This document shows positions 1-9,510 of a DNA stretch of 64,000 nucleotides, in pieces. Both the position numbers and the translations under genes were made by a program. The number at the start of each line of letters is the position of its first letter. Position 1 is the first letter of the stretch. The DNA comes from Nocardia rhizosphaerihabitans (GTDB lineage Bacteria > Actinomycetota > Actinomycetes > Mycobacteriales > Mycobacteriaceae). The notes under the pieces are model-generated. The model saw only the letters and a program-made list of their open reading frames with translations, was not told the origin of the DNA and did no database searches. The stretch spans positions 886,422 through 950,421 of the forward strand of contig NZ_BMNE01000003.1 of NCBI RefSeq assembly GCF_014646295.1. The letters are read 5' to 3'.

Positions 1-108
1 TCTGTCCGGCGCCGACGATCGCGGCCGAACGCGGGGAACGTGAAACGGGATTCTGCGATGTCATATCGGAATGATGATCGTTTCCGCGCCCACGCAGCAG
101 GGTTGCGA

Positions 109-1545
109 TCAGTGGGAATCGATGGCCGCGATCGTGCCCGGCCGGGACTCCGATTCCGGTAGGACTGTCGAATTCGGGCCGCCCACACGGTAATTCGCCC
201 CGCGATGGTCGTCGGGGAGCCGGTCCCCCGCCCCGAACAGCGCGTGCCGCAGCGTGCCCCGCTCGTATTCGGCGGCGTAGACACCGCGTGCGGTCAGCAC
301 CGGAACCACATGCCGCACAATGTCTTCGAATGTGCCGGGCGTGATCGCGTAGGCCAGGTTGAACCCGTCCAGGTCGGTCTCGTCCACCCATTCCTGGAGC
401 TGATCGGCGACGGTCTCCCCCGAACCGACGAACACCGGGCCCATGCCGCCGATGCCGGCCCAGCGGCCGATGTCGCGCACGGTCCATTCGCGGCCGTCGT
501 CGTCGAATTCCTGGAACGCGGCCACCGCCGACTGGATGGCGTTGCTGTGCACCTCGCCGATGGGGTCGTCGAGGTCGTAGCGCGACAGGTCGATGCCCAT
601 CCAGCCGGACATGAACACCAGCCCGCCCTCCACGCTCGCGTAGGACAGGTACTCCTCGTGTTTGGCGCGTGCGGCCTCGTCGGTGGCATCGGTGACGATG
701 GTGGCCAGCGCGTAGATCCGGGCCGAGTACCGGTCGCGGCCTGCTTCCTCGAGCGCGTCCCTGATCCGCGAAACGGTCTGGGTGAGCACGCGTTTCGACG
801 GCGCGGCCACGAAGATGGCCTCGGCGTTCTCGGCGGCGAAGCGGACACCGCGCGGCGAGGCGCCCGCCTGGTAGATCACCGGAGTGCGCTGCGGTGACGG
901 CTCGGACAGGTGGATGCCGGGCACGGTGAAATGCCGACCACGATGGCCGATGTGGTGCACCTTGGCCGGATCGACGTAGACGCCGCGCTCGGCGTCGCGC
1001 ACCACGGCGTCGTCCTCCCACGAGCCCTCCCAGAGCTTGTAGAGCACTTCGAGGTACTCGTCGGCCTGGTCGTAGCGGTCGTCGTGGTCGAGCTGGTCGT
1101 CGGCGCCGAGATTGCGGGCGGCCGAGGGCAGATAGCCGGTCACCACGTTCCAGCCGATCCGGCCGTCGGTGAGGTGGTCGAGGGTGGACAGGCGCCGGGC
1201 GAACGGGAACGGATGCTCGAAGCCGGTGCCGGTGGTGATGCCGAAGCCGAGGTGCTCGGTGACCGCGGCCATCGCCGTCACCAGCAGCAGCGGATCGGCC
1301 ACCGGCACCTGGGCGCCCTGGCGCAGCGCGGCGATGTCGTTGCTGCCGTAGGCGTCGTAGATGCCGAGGACGTCGGCGATGAAGATGCCGTCGAAGCGAC
1401 CGCGTTCGAGCAGCTGCGCGAGCTCGGTCCAGTAGCTCAGCTCCTTGTAGCGGTGCGACTGGTCGTCGGGGTGACGCCACAGCCCGGGCGACTGGTGGGC
1501 CACACAGTTCATGTCGAAGGCGTTGAACCGGATCCGGCGGGTCAT
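109..1545 (-). CDS. LLM-class FMN-dependent monooxygenase (NtaA/SnaA/DszA family)
   Basis: A 478-aa protein of the bacterial luciferase-like NtaA/SnaA/SoxA/DszA family, which uses FMNH2 and O2 to oxidise small N- or S-containing molecules or sulfones. The family shows in the N-terminal RRIRFNAFDMNCV strand, the FDGIFIADVLG stretch, the TGRIGWNVVTGY-type core (here DGRIGWNVVTGYLPSAARN) and EPSPQRTPVIYQAGASPRG. Length is normal for the family. The ATG at 1545 overlaps by 4 bases (ATGA) the stop of the acyl-CoA-dehydrogenase-like gene upstream, so the two are translationally coupled. Substrate cannot be read from sequence; the DszA/DszC-like pairing suggests organosulfur use. The flavin reductase partner is not seen nearby. 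Confidence 0.85.
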   Translation of the reverse strand: MTRRIRFNAFDMNCVAHQSPGLWRHPDDQSHRYKELSYWTELAQLLERGRFDGIFIADVLGIYDAYGSNDIAALRQGAQVPVADPLLLVTAMAAVTEHLGFGITTGTGFEHPFPFARRLSTLDHLTDGRIGWNVVTGYLPSAARNLGADDQLDHDDRYDQADEYLEVLYKLWEGSWEDDAVVRDAERGVYVDPAKVHHIGHRGRHFTVPGIHLSEPSPQRTPVIYQAGASPRGVRFAAENAEAIFVAAPSKRVLTQTVSRIRDALEEAGRDRYSARIYALATIVTDATDEAARAKHEEYLSYASVEGGLVFMSGWMGIDLSRYDLDDPIGEVHSNAIQSAVAAFQEFDDDGREWTVRDIGRWAGIGGMGPVFVGSGETVADQLQEWVDETDLDGFNLAYAITPGTFEDIVRHVVPVLTARGVYAAEYERGTLRHALFGAGDRLPDDHRGANYRVGGPNSTVLPESESRPGTIAAIDSH

Positions 1546-2765
1546 CGCGCCTGCTCTCCGGCCGGGACCCGTTCGCCCGCACTCCAGCCGAACGGCAGGT
1601 CGGTGCCGTTGAGCAGGTGATCGCCCACCGCCCTGGCCTTCTGGATGGCGGGATTGTGCACGGAGATGGTGCGCGCGTTGCGCCAGTGCCGGTCCAGGCG
1701 CAGACCTTCGGACACGATGGACGCACCGCCCACCTCGAACAGCAGGCTCGTCGCGGGCAGCACGGTGTCGATCACCGCGAGCTGGGCTTGCGCTGCGGCA
1801 AGTTCGACCGCGGTGAGCGCGGCGTCGTCCTTCGCTCCCGCGGCGAGCACCTCGTCGAGAAGATCGGCCACCGCGAGCACGGTCGCGCGGGCGGAGAACG
1901 CGGCCGCCGACAGCTTGCCGATCACCTGCTGTACCAGCGGATCGCGGCGCGGCAGGTCGGCGGCGGAGTGGGTGTAGCCGCGCGTGCGTCGCGAGACCCA
2001 GTCCCGCACATCGCTTTCGGCGCGCCGGGCGATACCCGCGAGTACCGCCAGCTGGACCAGCTGCAGATACGCGGTCGCGTAGGTGGGGCCTGGCACGCCG
2101 TAGCCGGGGCCGAGGATCTGTTCCTCGGTGACCCGCACGGCGGTGAATTCGGTGGTGCCGCTGGCGGTGAGCCGCTGCCCGAAGCCGTCCCAGTCGTCGT
2201 GCTGGCGCACGCCTTCGGCGCCGGCGCCGACCAGGACGCCTACTCGCTCGCCGTCGCGGTCGGCGGCCACGAGGATGTGGTCGGCGTACAGGGAGCCGGT
2301 GCTGTAGAACTTGGTGCCGTCGAGCCGCCAGTGCTCGCCGTCGCGGGTGAGCCGGGTGCGGTACCGGTCGACCGCGCCGACACCGGGTTCGGTGATGGCG
2401 TTGCCCACCAGGGTGCCCTCCGTCACCGCGCGTAACCACTGTTCCCGTACCGGGCCCGGTTCGGCGAGCAGCTGGTCCTCGACGAACGAGAAGTGCACGC
2501 GCAGGGCTTGCGGCAGGTTCGATTCGGCGGCGGCAAGATCGATGAGCAGTCCGAACAGCTGGCGCACTGTCGCGCCGTAGCCGCCGAACTCCACCGGAAC
2601 GCGCAGCGCGCCGAACCGGGCAGCGCGCAGGGCGGCGATCTCGGTGTGGGCGAGTTCCCGGTCGGTTTCGCGGGCGACGGCGCCCTCGGCGATGCGGTCG
2701 AAGATCGGGCGGAAGACGTCATCCAGTTCGGAATCGGCCACGCGTTTCGTCTCGGTGGATGTCAT
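1542..2765 (-). CDS. Acyl-CoA dehydrogenase-family flavin monooxygenase (SfnB/DszC-like)
   Basis: A 407-aa acyl-CoA dehydrogenase fold protein. The N-terminal helical domain (LRAARFGALRVPVEFGG), the central substrate/FAD beta domain (GNAITEPGVGAVDRYRT, RLDGTKFYSTGSLYAD) and a C-terminal helical domain are all present. Members that pair with DszA-like enzymes (SfnB, DszC) act as FMNH2-dependent oxygenases rather than dehydrogenases; that role is inferred from the coupled downstream LLM monooxygenase. The gene is first in a two-gene minus-strand unit. Acyl-CoA dehydrogenase activity cannot be excluded. No sulfonate transporter lies next to it in this window. Confidence 0.8.
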   Translation of the reverse strand: MTSTETKRVADSELDDVFRPIFDRIAEGAVARETDRELAHTEIAALRAARFGALRVPVEFGGYGATVRQLFGLLIDLAAAESNLPQALRVHFSFVEDQLLAEPGPVREQWLRAVTEGTLVGNAITEPGVGAVDRYRTRLTRDGEHWRLDGTKFYSTGSLYADHILVAADRDGERVGVLVGAGAEGVRQHDDWDGFGQRLTASGTTEFTAVRVTEEQILGPGYGVPGPTYATAYLQLVQLAVLAGIARRAESDVRDWVSRRTRGYTHSAADLPRRDPLVQQVIGKLSAAAFSARATVLAVADLLDEVLAAGAKDDAALTAVELAAAQAQLAVIDTVLPATSLLFEVGGASIVSEGLRLDRHWRNARTISVHNPAIQKARAVGDHLLNGTDLPFGWSAGERVPAGEQAR

Positions 2766-2861
2766 GACCCCACCATGACGCCGTCGGCCTGCGCGTTCAC
2801 TGGTTGCGCGCAGCGGGATCGCAAAGGGTGCGGGGCGGGTGTGCTCTGCGACGATGTCCCC

Positions 2862-4148
2862 ATGAGCACCGCCACCCGACCGGGTGTGATCACGACGTCC
2901 ACGCTGGTTCTGCTGTCGGCGCTGTACTTCGCGCAGGGCCTGCCGTTCGGCTTCTTCACCCAGGCGCTGCCAGTGGTGCTGCGCGAATCGGGGTACTCAC
3001 TGGTGGCGATCAGCGCCTCGGGTGTGCTGTTCCTGCCGTGGGCGCTGAAGTTCCTGTGGGCGCCCTACGTCGACCGCTACGGCACCCGGCGCACCTGGCT
3101 GCTGGTGCTGCAATTGTCCGCGGCCGCGGTCGCCATGGTTCTCGCCAGTCTGGACCTGTCGTCGTCGTTGCGCTGGCTGTTCGTCGGCATCGTGGTGGTG
3201 AACCTGCTCTCGGCGACGCAGGACGTGGCCACCGACGGTCTCGCCGTGCGCCTGCTGGGTCCGCGCCAGCGCGGACTCGGCAACGGTATCCAGGTCGGCG
3301 CCTACCGCATCGGCATGATCGTCGGCGGTGGCGCCCTGCTGTGGATGTTCGCCGTGTCCGGTTGGCGAATGTTGTTCCTCGCCATGGCATTACTGATCGT
3401 GCTGACCACGGTTCCGGTGTGGCTGCTGCGCGAACCGGTCACCGACCGACCGCCGCGCCCGCACCCGGCGCACCTGCTCGGCGCCTGGTGGACTCGGCTG
3501 CGCCGCCCCGGCATCCTCACCTTCATCGCGCTGATCGGTGCGTTCAAGTTCGGCGATTCGATGGCCTCGGCGCTCACCGGCCCCTTCCTGTCCGACGCCG
3601 GTCTCGACCTCGGCCAGATCGCGGTGATCAAGGGCGTCCTCTCCTCGGCGGGCGCCCTGGCGGGCGCGGCCTTCGGCGGCTGGCTGGCCTATCGCTACGG
3701 CCGGCGTAGTGCGCTGCTGATCGGCGGTGTCACCCAGACCGCGAGCATCGCGCTGTATCTGGTCGCCGCCCTCGGCCTCGGCGGTTTCGAACTCCTCGTC
3801 ACCGCCGGCCTGGCCGAACACGTCTTCGGCGGCGCCGCCACCGTCGCCGTGTTCGCCCTCATGATGGACGCCTCCGAACCCGACCACGCAGGCAGCGACT
3901 ACACCCTGCTCGCCTGCGCCGTCGTCGTCGTCCAAGGTGTGGCGGGCATGGCAGCGGGCATCGTCGGCGAGCTGGCCGGTTATCCCGCCCTGTTCACCGC
4001 CAGCCTCGTCCTTTCCGGAATCGGCTGCGCCGCACTGGTTCTCGGCCTGTCCCGGGGTCTGGGTCCCGACAGCCTCCGGCAGACCCTCGGCTACACCCCG
4101 GGAATCGGTCAGCGCACGGCGCACCGGCAGGTGGATCTGCAAGACTGA
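2862..4148 (+). CDS. MFS transporter, AmpG/RhtX-FptX type
   Basis: A 428-aa polytopic membrane protein with about 12 hydrophobic segments. The N-terminal LYFAQGLPFGFFTQALPVVL and the loop SATQDVATDGLAVRLL are typical of the AmpG / RhtX-FptX branch of the major facilitator superfamily, whose members import muropeptides or siderophores. The start ATG at 2862 is chosen because hydrophobic sequence begins about 12 residues later; the long upstream open frame overlaps the divergent dehydrogenase. It is followed 4 bases later by the GST-like gene, so the two are probably cotranscribed. The substrate is unknown; the GST neighbour may point to a quinone-like or xenobiotic molecule. Confidence 0.8.
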   Translation: MSTATRPGVITTSTLVLLSALYFAQGLPFGFFTQALPVVLRESGYSLVAISASGVLFLPWALKFLWAPYVDRYGTRRTWLLVLQLSAAAVAMVLASLDLSSSLRWLFVGIVVVNLLSATQDVATDGLAVRLLGPRQRGLGNGIQVGAYRIGMIVGGGALLWMFAVSGWRMLFLAMALLIVLTTVPVWLLREPVTDRPPRPHPAHLLGAWWTRLRRPGILTFIALIGAFKFGDSMASALTGPFLSDAGLDLGQIAVIKGVLSSAGALAGAAFGGWLAYRYGRRSALLIGGVTQTASIALYLVAALGLGGFELLVTAGLAEHVFGGAATVAVFALMMDASEPDHAGSDYTLLACAVVVVQGVAGMAAGIVGELAGYPALFTASLVLSGIGCAALVLGLSRGLGPDSLRQTLGYTPGIGQRTAHRQVDLQD

Positions 4149-4152
4149 GGAG

Positions 4153-5163
4153 GTGAGCGATGCCGATGCGGGAACCTACGTCGAGGCCGGTGAGTTCCGC
4201 CGCGACACCAACTACATCACCACGCGGATCACCGCCGACGGCCGCGACGGCTACCCCGTCGAACCCGGCCGCTACCGGCTCGTCGCGGCCAGGGCCTGCC
4301 CGTGGGCCAACCGCACCCTGATCGTGCGCAGATTGCTCGGGCTCGAACCGGTGCTGTCGCTCGGCCTGTGCGGGCCCACCCACGACAAGCTCAGTTGGAC
4401 CTTCGACCTGGACCCGGGCGAGGTCGATCCGGTGCTGGGCATCCACCGGCTGCGTGACGCCTATCTGGCCCGGTTCCCGGACTATCCGCGCGGCATCACC
4501 GTGCCCGCGGTGGTCGACATCCCGACCGGGCAGGTCGTCACCAACGACTACGCCCAGATCACCCTCGACTTCTCCACCGAATGGACCGCCTACCACCGGC
4601 CCGGCGCACCGCAGCTGTATCCCGAACCGCTGCGCGACCACATCGACGAGATCAACGCCGAGGTCTTCCGCGAGGTCAACAACGGTGTCTACCGCTGCGG
4701 TTTCGCCGGCGCGCAGGATGCCTACGACGCCGCCTACACCCGGCTCTTCGCCGCCCTCGACCGGCTCACCGAGCGGCTGAGCACCCAGCGCTACCTGGTC
4801 GGCGACACCATCACCGAGGCCGACGTGCGCCTGTTCACCACGCTGGCCCGCTTCGACCCCGTCTATCACGGCCATTTCAAGACCAACCGCAGCAAACTCA
4901 GCGAGATGCCGGTGCTGTGGGCCTACGCCCGCGACCTGTTCCAGACCCCCGGCTTCGGCGACACCATCGACTTCGGGCAGATCAAGGAGCACTACTACGT
5001 GGTGCACCGCGACATCAACCCCACCGGCATCATCCCCGCAGGCCCGGATCTGTCGAACTGGCTCACCCCGCATCACCGCGAGGAACTCGGCGGCCGCCCC
5101 TTCGGCGACGGCACCCCGCCACCTCCGCCCCTGCCCGCCGAGCAGGTACCCGCGATCCCCTGA
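4153..5163 (+). CDS. Glutathionyl-hydroquinone reductase-like GST (Xi class)
   Basis: A 336-aa protein of the Xi-class glutathione S-transferase / glutathionyl-hydroquinone reductase family. The N-terminal thioredoxin-like domain has the diagnostic ACPWANR active site, whose Cys removes the thiol from a glutathionyl-hydroquinone; the C-terminal helical domain has YLVGDTITEADVRLFTTLARFDPVYHGHFK, a family hallmark. Since actinobacteria use mycothiol rather than glutathione, the thiol partner may differ (inference). The GTG at 4153 follows GAGGAG almost directly, so the exact start is uncertain, but no other in-frame start upstream of the conserved domain is better. It is likely cotranscribed with the MFS gene. 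Confidence 0.85.
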   Translation: MSDADAGTYVEAGEFRRDTNYITTRITADGRDGYPVEPGRYRLVAARACPWANRTLIVRRLLGLEPVLSLGLCGPTHDKLSWTFDLDPGEVDPVLGIHRLRDAYLARFPDYPRGITVPAVVDIPTGQVVTNDYAQITLDFSTEWTAYHRPGAPQLYPEPLRDHIDEINAEVFREVNNGVYRCGFAGAQDAYDAAYTRLFAALDRLTERLSTQRYLVGDTITEADVRLFTTLARFDPVYHGHFKTNRSKLSEMPVLWAYARDLFQTPGFGDTIDFGQIKEHYYVVHRDINPTGIIPAGPDLSNWLTPHHREELGGRPFGDGTPPPPPLPAEQVPAIP

Positions 5164-5184
5164 ACCGCCCTCTTCGTCCCGAGT

Positions 5185-6633
5185 TCACTCGGCGGCCCCG
5201 GTGATGTTGCGGGCCATCCCGCCGAAGATGGCCGCGTGGAAGGGGCTGAGCGCCTTCCAGTAGAGGTGCCCGGCCAGACCGTGTGGTTCGAACAGGGCCC
5301 GCTGCCGGTAATGGGCGCCGCCGTCGACGGACGGGGTAACCGACAGTTCGAGCCAGCCACGCCCTGGCACCCGCATCTCCGCGCGCAACCGCAGCAGCCG
5401 GCCACGCTCGAGGTGTTCGACGCGCCACCAGTCCAGCGCTTCGCCCACGTGCAGGCGGTGCGGGTCGCGCCTACCGCGGCGCAGGCCGACACCGCCGAGC
5501 ACACGATCGATCCACCCGCGCAATGCCCAGGCCAGGGGGAACGAGTACCACCCGTGTTCGCCGCCGACGGCTTCGAGGACCGCCCACAGGGTAGCCGGGT
5601 CGGCGCTCGTATCCCGTTCCCGCACATCGCTGTACAGCGATCCGCCGGACCAGTCGGGATCGGTGGGCAAGGGGTCCGACGGTGCGTCGGGCAGGCCGGC
5701 GTCCGACCATCGGGTGGGGACGTCCAGATCGCGGATGCGGTGCAGCGCCAGCTTCACCGCGCCGGAATAGGAGGTGAGCCCGTCCGATGGGTCCGGGATG
5801 TAGTCGGCGATGCGATGGTCCGCGCACACGACATCGTTGATGAGCGATTCCATCAGCGGTACGGCGATGGCGCGCGGTACCGGGGTGACCAGATTGACCC
5901 ACTGGGACGACAGCCACGGGGTCAGCACCGGCACGGGCACGATCACCCGGCGTGGCAGGCCCGCCGCGACGGCATAGCCCCGCATCATGCCCTCGTAGGT
6001 GAGTACATCGGGACCGCCGATGTCGAAGGCGTCGTTCACCTGACCGGGCAGGTCGGCCGCGCGCACCAGATAGTGCAGCACGTCCCGCACCGCGATGGGC
6101 TGGATCCGGCTGCGCACCCAGCGCGGCGTCACCATGACGGGCAGCCGCTCGGTCAGGTACCGCAGCATCTCGAAACTGGCGGATCCGGAACCGATGATCA
6201 CCGCCGCGCGCAACACCACGGCGGGGGTCGGCGCGCGGAGCAGGATCTCCCCTACCTCGGCGCGCGAGGCGAGGTGTCGTGACAGCTTCTGGCCGGTGGG
6301 AGTGATGCCGCCCAGATACACCAGCCTGGTCAGTCCCGCGCGGTCGGCTTCGGCCGCGACCAGGCTCGCCGCCTCGCGATCCACGTTCTCGAAATCCGCG
6401 CGGGCCAGGGAGTGGACGAGATAGTAGAGGACTTCCTGACCGTCCAGCGCGGCGCGTACGTCCTCGACGCGGGTGACATCGCCGCGCACCACCTCGACCC
6501 GGTCGCGCCATGCCGCCTCGGTGAGTTTGCCCGGGTCCCTGGCCAGGACCCGGACCGTGTGCCCGGCATCCAGCAGGTCGGGAACGAGTCGGCCACCGAG
6601 GTATCCGGTGGCGCCGAACACGACACAGCGCAT
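5185..6633 (-). CDS. NAD(P)-binding SDR fused to DUF2867
   Basis: A 482-aa two-domain protein. Residues 1 to about 300 form an atypical extended SDR (NmrA/NAD-dependent epimerase-like) with the nucleotide motif VFGATGYLGGRLV at the very N-terminus and GDVTRVEDVRAALDGQEVLYYLVHSL. Residues from about 330 to the end match DUF2867 (SRPBCC/START-like fold): LWAVLEAVGGEHGWYSFPLAWALRG and a C-terminal PFHAAIFGGMARNI. The fusion is widespread in actinobacteria and of unknown reaction. It is convergent with the GST gene. The start ATG at 6633 puts the glycine-rich loop at residue 7, as expected. Confidence 0.85.
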   Translation of the reverse strand: MRCVVFGATGYLGGRLVPDLLDAGHTVRVLARDPGKLTEAAWRDRVEVVRGDVTRVEDVRAALDGQEVLYYLVHSLARADFENVDREAASLVAAEADRAGLTRLVYLGGITPTGQKLSRHLASRAEVGEILLRAPTPAVVLRAAVIIGSGSASFEMLRYLTERLPVMVTPRWVRSRIQPIAVRDVLHYLVRAADLPGQVNDAFDIGGPDVLTYEGMMRGYAVAAGLPRRVIVPVPVLTPWLSSQWVNLVTPVPRAIAVPLMESLINDVVCADHRIADYIPDPSDGLTSYSGAVKLALHRIRDLDVPTRWSDAGLPDAPSDPLPTDPDWSGGSLYSDVRERDTSADPATLWAVLEAVGGEHGWYSFPLAWALRGWIDRVLGGVGLRRGRRDPHRLHVGEALDWWRVEHLERGRLLRLRAEMRVPGRGWLELSVTPSVDGGAHYRQRALFEPHGLAGHLYWKALSPFHAAIFGGMARNITGAAE

Positions 6634-6831
6634 CCGAGATCACCCCTGTCTGATCCTGAGCCGACCGAGATGTACCGAGATTCACCGGTGAAACCCGAAG
6701 CCCGCCATCGTGCGATGCTTCGTTCCCTTCCCCCTTCTACTGTATACACGATTCCGGGCCCTCATGAGGCGTCGAATTGTGGTCCATAATCGCTCGCGAA
6801 AACCGAAACCACCAGGTCAGGAGTAGCGGGG

Positions 6832-9480
6832 ATGGACTATGTGCGGGATTTCGGGGAGGTCGACCGGACTCAGGTCGCGATCGTCGGCGGCAAGGGCGCG
6901 AACCTCGGTGAGCTGTCGCGCATCGACGGTGTCGAGGTGCCGGACGGGTTCTGCGTGACGACAGATGCCTACGCGCGGACCGTGGCAGCGTCGCTCGACG
7001 ACCAGCTCGACGAGCTGTCCCGTCTCGAACCGGAGGACCGCGAAGCCATCCGCGTGCTGAGCGCGCAGATCCGACGAACGATCGAAGAGCTCGTCATTCC
7101 CGATGATGTGGCGGCCGAGATCATCGGCGCGCACGCCCGGCTCGGTGCGGAGGGCGCCTACGCTGTCCGTTCCAGTGCGACGGCCGAGGATCTGCCTACC
7201 GCGTCCTTCGCAGGCCAGCAGGACACCGCGCTGAACATCGTGGGGCCGGAGGCGATCCTCGAGCACGTCAGCCGGTGCTGGGGCTCGCTGTTCACCGAGC
7301 GAGCCGTCACCTATCGTCTGCGAAACGGGTTCGACCACAGGATGATTCGGATGGCCGTTGTCGTACAGCGGATGGTGTTTCCCCGCGCCGCGGGCATCCT
7401 GGTCACGGCCGACCCCGTCACCTCCGATCGGACGGTCCTTTCCATCGACGCGGGCTTCGGTCTCGGTGAGGCGCTCGTTTCCGGCCTCGTGAACGCCGAC
7501 GTCTACCGGGTTCGCCACGGCGACATCATCGGCGCAACGATCGCCACCAAGAAGCTCGCCGTCGAGCCGGTGCCGACCGGCGGAACGCAGGTGCGCGAGA
7601 TCGCCGAGGAGCGCCGAAACGATCCGGTGCTGTCCGAGGCCGAGGTACTCGAGCTTGCGCGGCTCGGCCGCCGCATCGAAGCGCATTTCGGCAGCCCCCA
7701 GGACATCGAATGGTGCCTGGACAGCGAGGGTTTCCGCATCGTGCAGAGCAGGCCGATCACCACGCTGTTCCCGATTCCCGCGGCCGCCGACGACGAGAAT
7801 CGCGTCTACGTTTCGGTCGGTCATCAGCAGATGATGACCGATGCCATGAAGCCGCTGGGGATCTCGTTGTGGCAGCTGACGAGCCGGGCGCCCATGCGTA
7901 CCGCGGGTGGACGATTGTTCGTCGATGTCACCGCGCTGCTGTCGTCTCCAGCGAAAGGCGCGGGCCTGATCGAAGGGCTCGGCAAGTCCGATCCGCTGAT
8001 CGGGGACGCGCTGCAGACCCTGATCGACCGCGGTGACTTCGTCCCTCAGGTCCCGGACGAGGATTCCGCCCAACCATCGGCCTCCGCCGCACCTGCTCCG
8101 ATCGAGGCCGATCCCGACCTGGTCGCCGAGCTGATCGCGACCAGCGAGTCCTCCCTCGCGACCCTGAAACGCGATATCCGGACCCGGTCCGGACCGGCGC
8201 TGGTCGACTTCATCCTGGCCGATATCCAGGAGCTGCAGCGGGTCCTGTTCACCCCGCGCGGGTTACAGGTGATCACGGCCGCCATGGACGCCACGTGGTG
8301 GCTCAACGATCAGCTGCAGGAATGGCTGGGCGAGAAGAACGCGGCCGATGCGCTCACCCAGTCGATTCCCGGGAACGTGACCTCGGAGATGGGCTTCGCG
8401 CTGCTGGACGTCGCCGATGCGATCCGCCCGCATCCGGAGGCGGTCGCCTACCTGCAGCAGGTCGAAAAGGAAGGTCTGACCGGGGGCGACTTCTTGGACG
8501 ACCTGGCTGAACGCCGAGGCGGTCCACAGGCACGCGCCGCGATCGAGGACTTCCTCGACGCATACGGCATGCGCTGCGTCGGCGAAATCGATATCACCCG
8601 GCCACGCTGGAGCGAAAGCCCCACCACACTCGTACCGACGATCCTCGGCAATATCAGGAACTTCGGGCCCGGCGCGGGCAGACAGCGCTTCGAGGACGGA
8701 CTGCGCGACGCCGAGCAGACGAAACAACAGCTCCTGCAACGACTCCGCGCCCTGCCGGACGGAGACCGGAAGGCCGAAGAGACCGAGCGGATGATCGATC
8801 GGGTCCGCACGTTCTCCGGCTATCGGGAGTATCCGAAATACAGCATGGTCAGCCGCTATTTCGTCTACAAGCAGGCCCTGCTGGGCGAAGCCGCGCGTCT
8901 CGTCGAGGCCGGAGTACTCCGCGAGCCCGAGGACCTCTTCTTTCTGACATTCGACGAGCTCGGTGAGGTGACCCGCACCCATCGGGCGAGTGCGGAGCTC
9001 CTCGACGAACGCAGGGACGCGTTCCGCGCGTATCAGGCGCTCACCCCGCCGCGGGTGCTCACCTCCGACGGGGAGACCTTGACCGGGTCGTATCGGCGCG
9101 CCGATCTACCACCGAGTGCGCTGCCCGGCATGGCGGTGTCCGCCGGGACGATCGAGGGTCGCGCCCGCGTCGTGTCGGATATCGCCGAGGCCGACCTCGA
9201 ATCGGGCGACATCCTGGTCACCGCCTACACCGATCCGAGCTGGACCCCGCTGTTCGTCGCGATCGCGGGCCTGGTGACCGAAGTCGGCGGCCTGATGACC
9301 CATGGTGCGGTGATCGCCCGCGAATACGGGCTGCCCGCCGTCGTCGGCGTGGAGCACGCCACCGAACTGATCCGCGACGGGCAGCGCATCCGGGTGAACG
9401 GCACGGACGGATGCGTCGAGATCCTCTCCGCCCCAGCCGGCGGCTATTTTCCCAGTTCGGCGGTGGTCGAGCGGCGTTAG
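6832..9480 (+). CDS. rph: Rifampin phosphotransferase
   Basis: An 882-aa dikinase-family enzyme that phosphorylates rifamycins using ATP, giving intrinsic rifampin resistance. The order of domains is that of Rph: N-terminal ATP-grasp domain (about 1-315; GGKGANLGEL, YAVRSSATAEDLPTASFAGQQDT, DIEWCLDSEGFRIVQSRPIT), a central rifampin-binding domain (about 320-755), and a C-terminal swivelling His domain whose catalytic His is about residue 824 in GGLMTHGAVIAREYG. The protein ends just after the His domain, unlike PEP synthase or PPDK, which carry a further PEP-binding barrel. AGGAG at 6819-6823 sits 8 bases before the ATG. The 19-bp rifamycin-associated element that precedes many rph genes was not found upstream. 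Confidence 0.85.
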   Translation: MDYVRDFGEVDRTQVAIVGGKGANLGELSRIDGVEVPDGFCVTTDAYARTVAASLDDQLDELSRLEPEDREAIRVLSAQIRRTIEELVIPDDVAAEIIGAHARLGAEGAYAVRSSATAEDLPTASFAGQQDTALNIVGPEAILEHVSRCWGSLFTERAVTYRLRNGFDHRMIRMAVVVQRMVFPRAAGILVTADPVTSDRTVLSIDAGFGLGEALVSGLVNADVYRVRHGDIIGATIATKKLAVEPVPTGGTQVREIAEERRNDPVLSEAEVLELARLGRRIEAHFGSPQDIEWCLDSEGFRIVQSRPITTLFPIPAAADDENRVYVSVGHQQMMTDAMKPLGISLWQLTSRAPMRTAGGRLFVDVTALLSSPAKGAGLIEGLGKSDPLIGDALQTLIDRGDFVPQVPDEDSAQPSASAAPAPIEADPDLVAELIATSESSLATLKRDIRTRSGPALVDFILADIQELQRVLFTPRGLQVITAAMDATWWLNDQLQEWLGEKNAADALTQSIPGNVTSEMGFALLDVADAIRPHPEAVAYLQQVEKEGLTGGDFLDDLAERRGGPQARAAIEDFLDAYGMRCVGEIDITRPRWSESPTTLVPTILGNIRNFGPGAGRQRFEDGLRDAEQTKQQLLQRLRALPDGDRKAEETERMIDRVRTFSGYREYPKYSMVSRYFVYKQALLGEAARLVEAGVLREPEDLFFLTFDELGEVTRTHRASAELLDERRDAFRAYQALTPPRVLTSDGETLTGSYRRADLPPSALPGMAVSAGTIEGRARVVSDIAEADLESGDILVTAYTDPSWTPLFVAIAGLVTEVGGLMTHGAVIAREYGLPAVVGVEHATELIRDGQRIRVNGTDGCVEILSAPAGGYFPSSAVVERR

Positions 9481-9510
9481 GATTGGAGGAGGGGTGCAAG
9501 GAGAAGAAGG

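Noticed and set aside
6832..9480. Phosphoenolpyruvate synthase
   Set aside because: The protein ends after the His domain and lacks the C-terminal PEP-binding barrel; domain order fits rifampin phosphotransferase.
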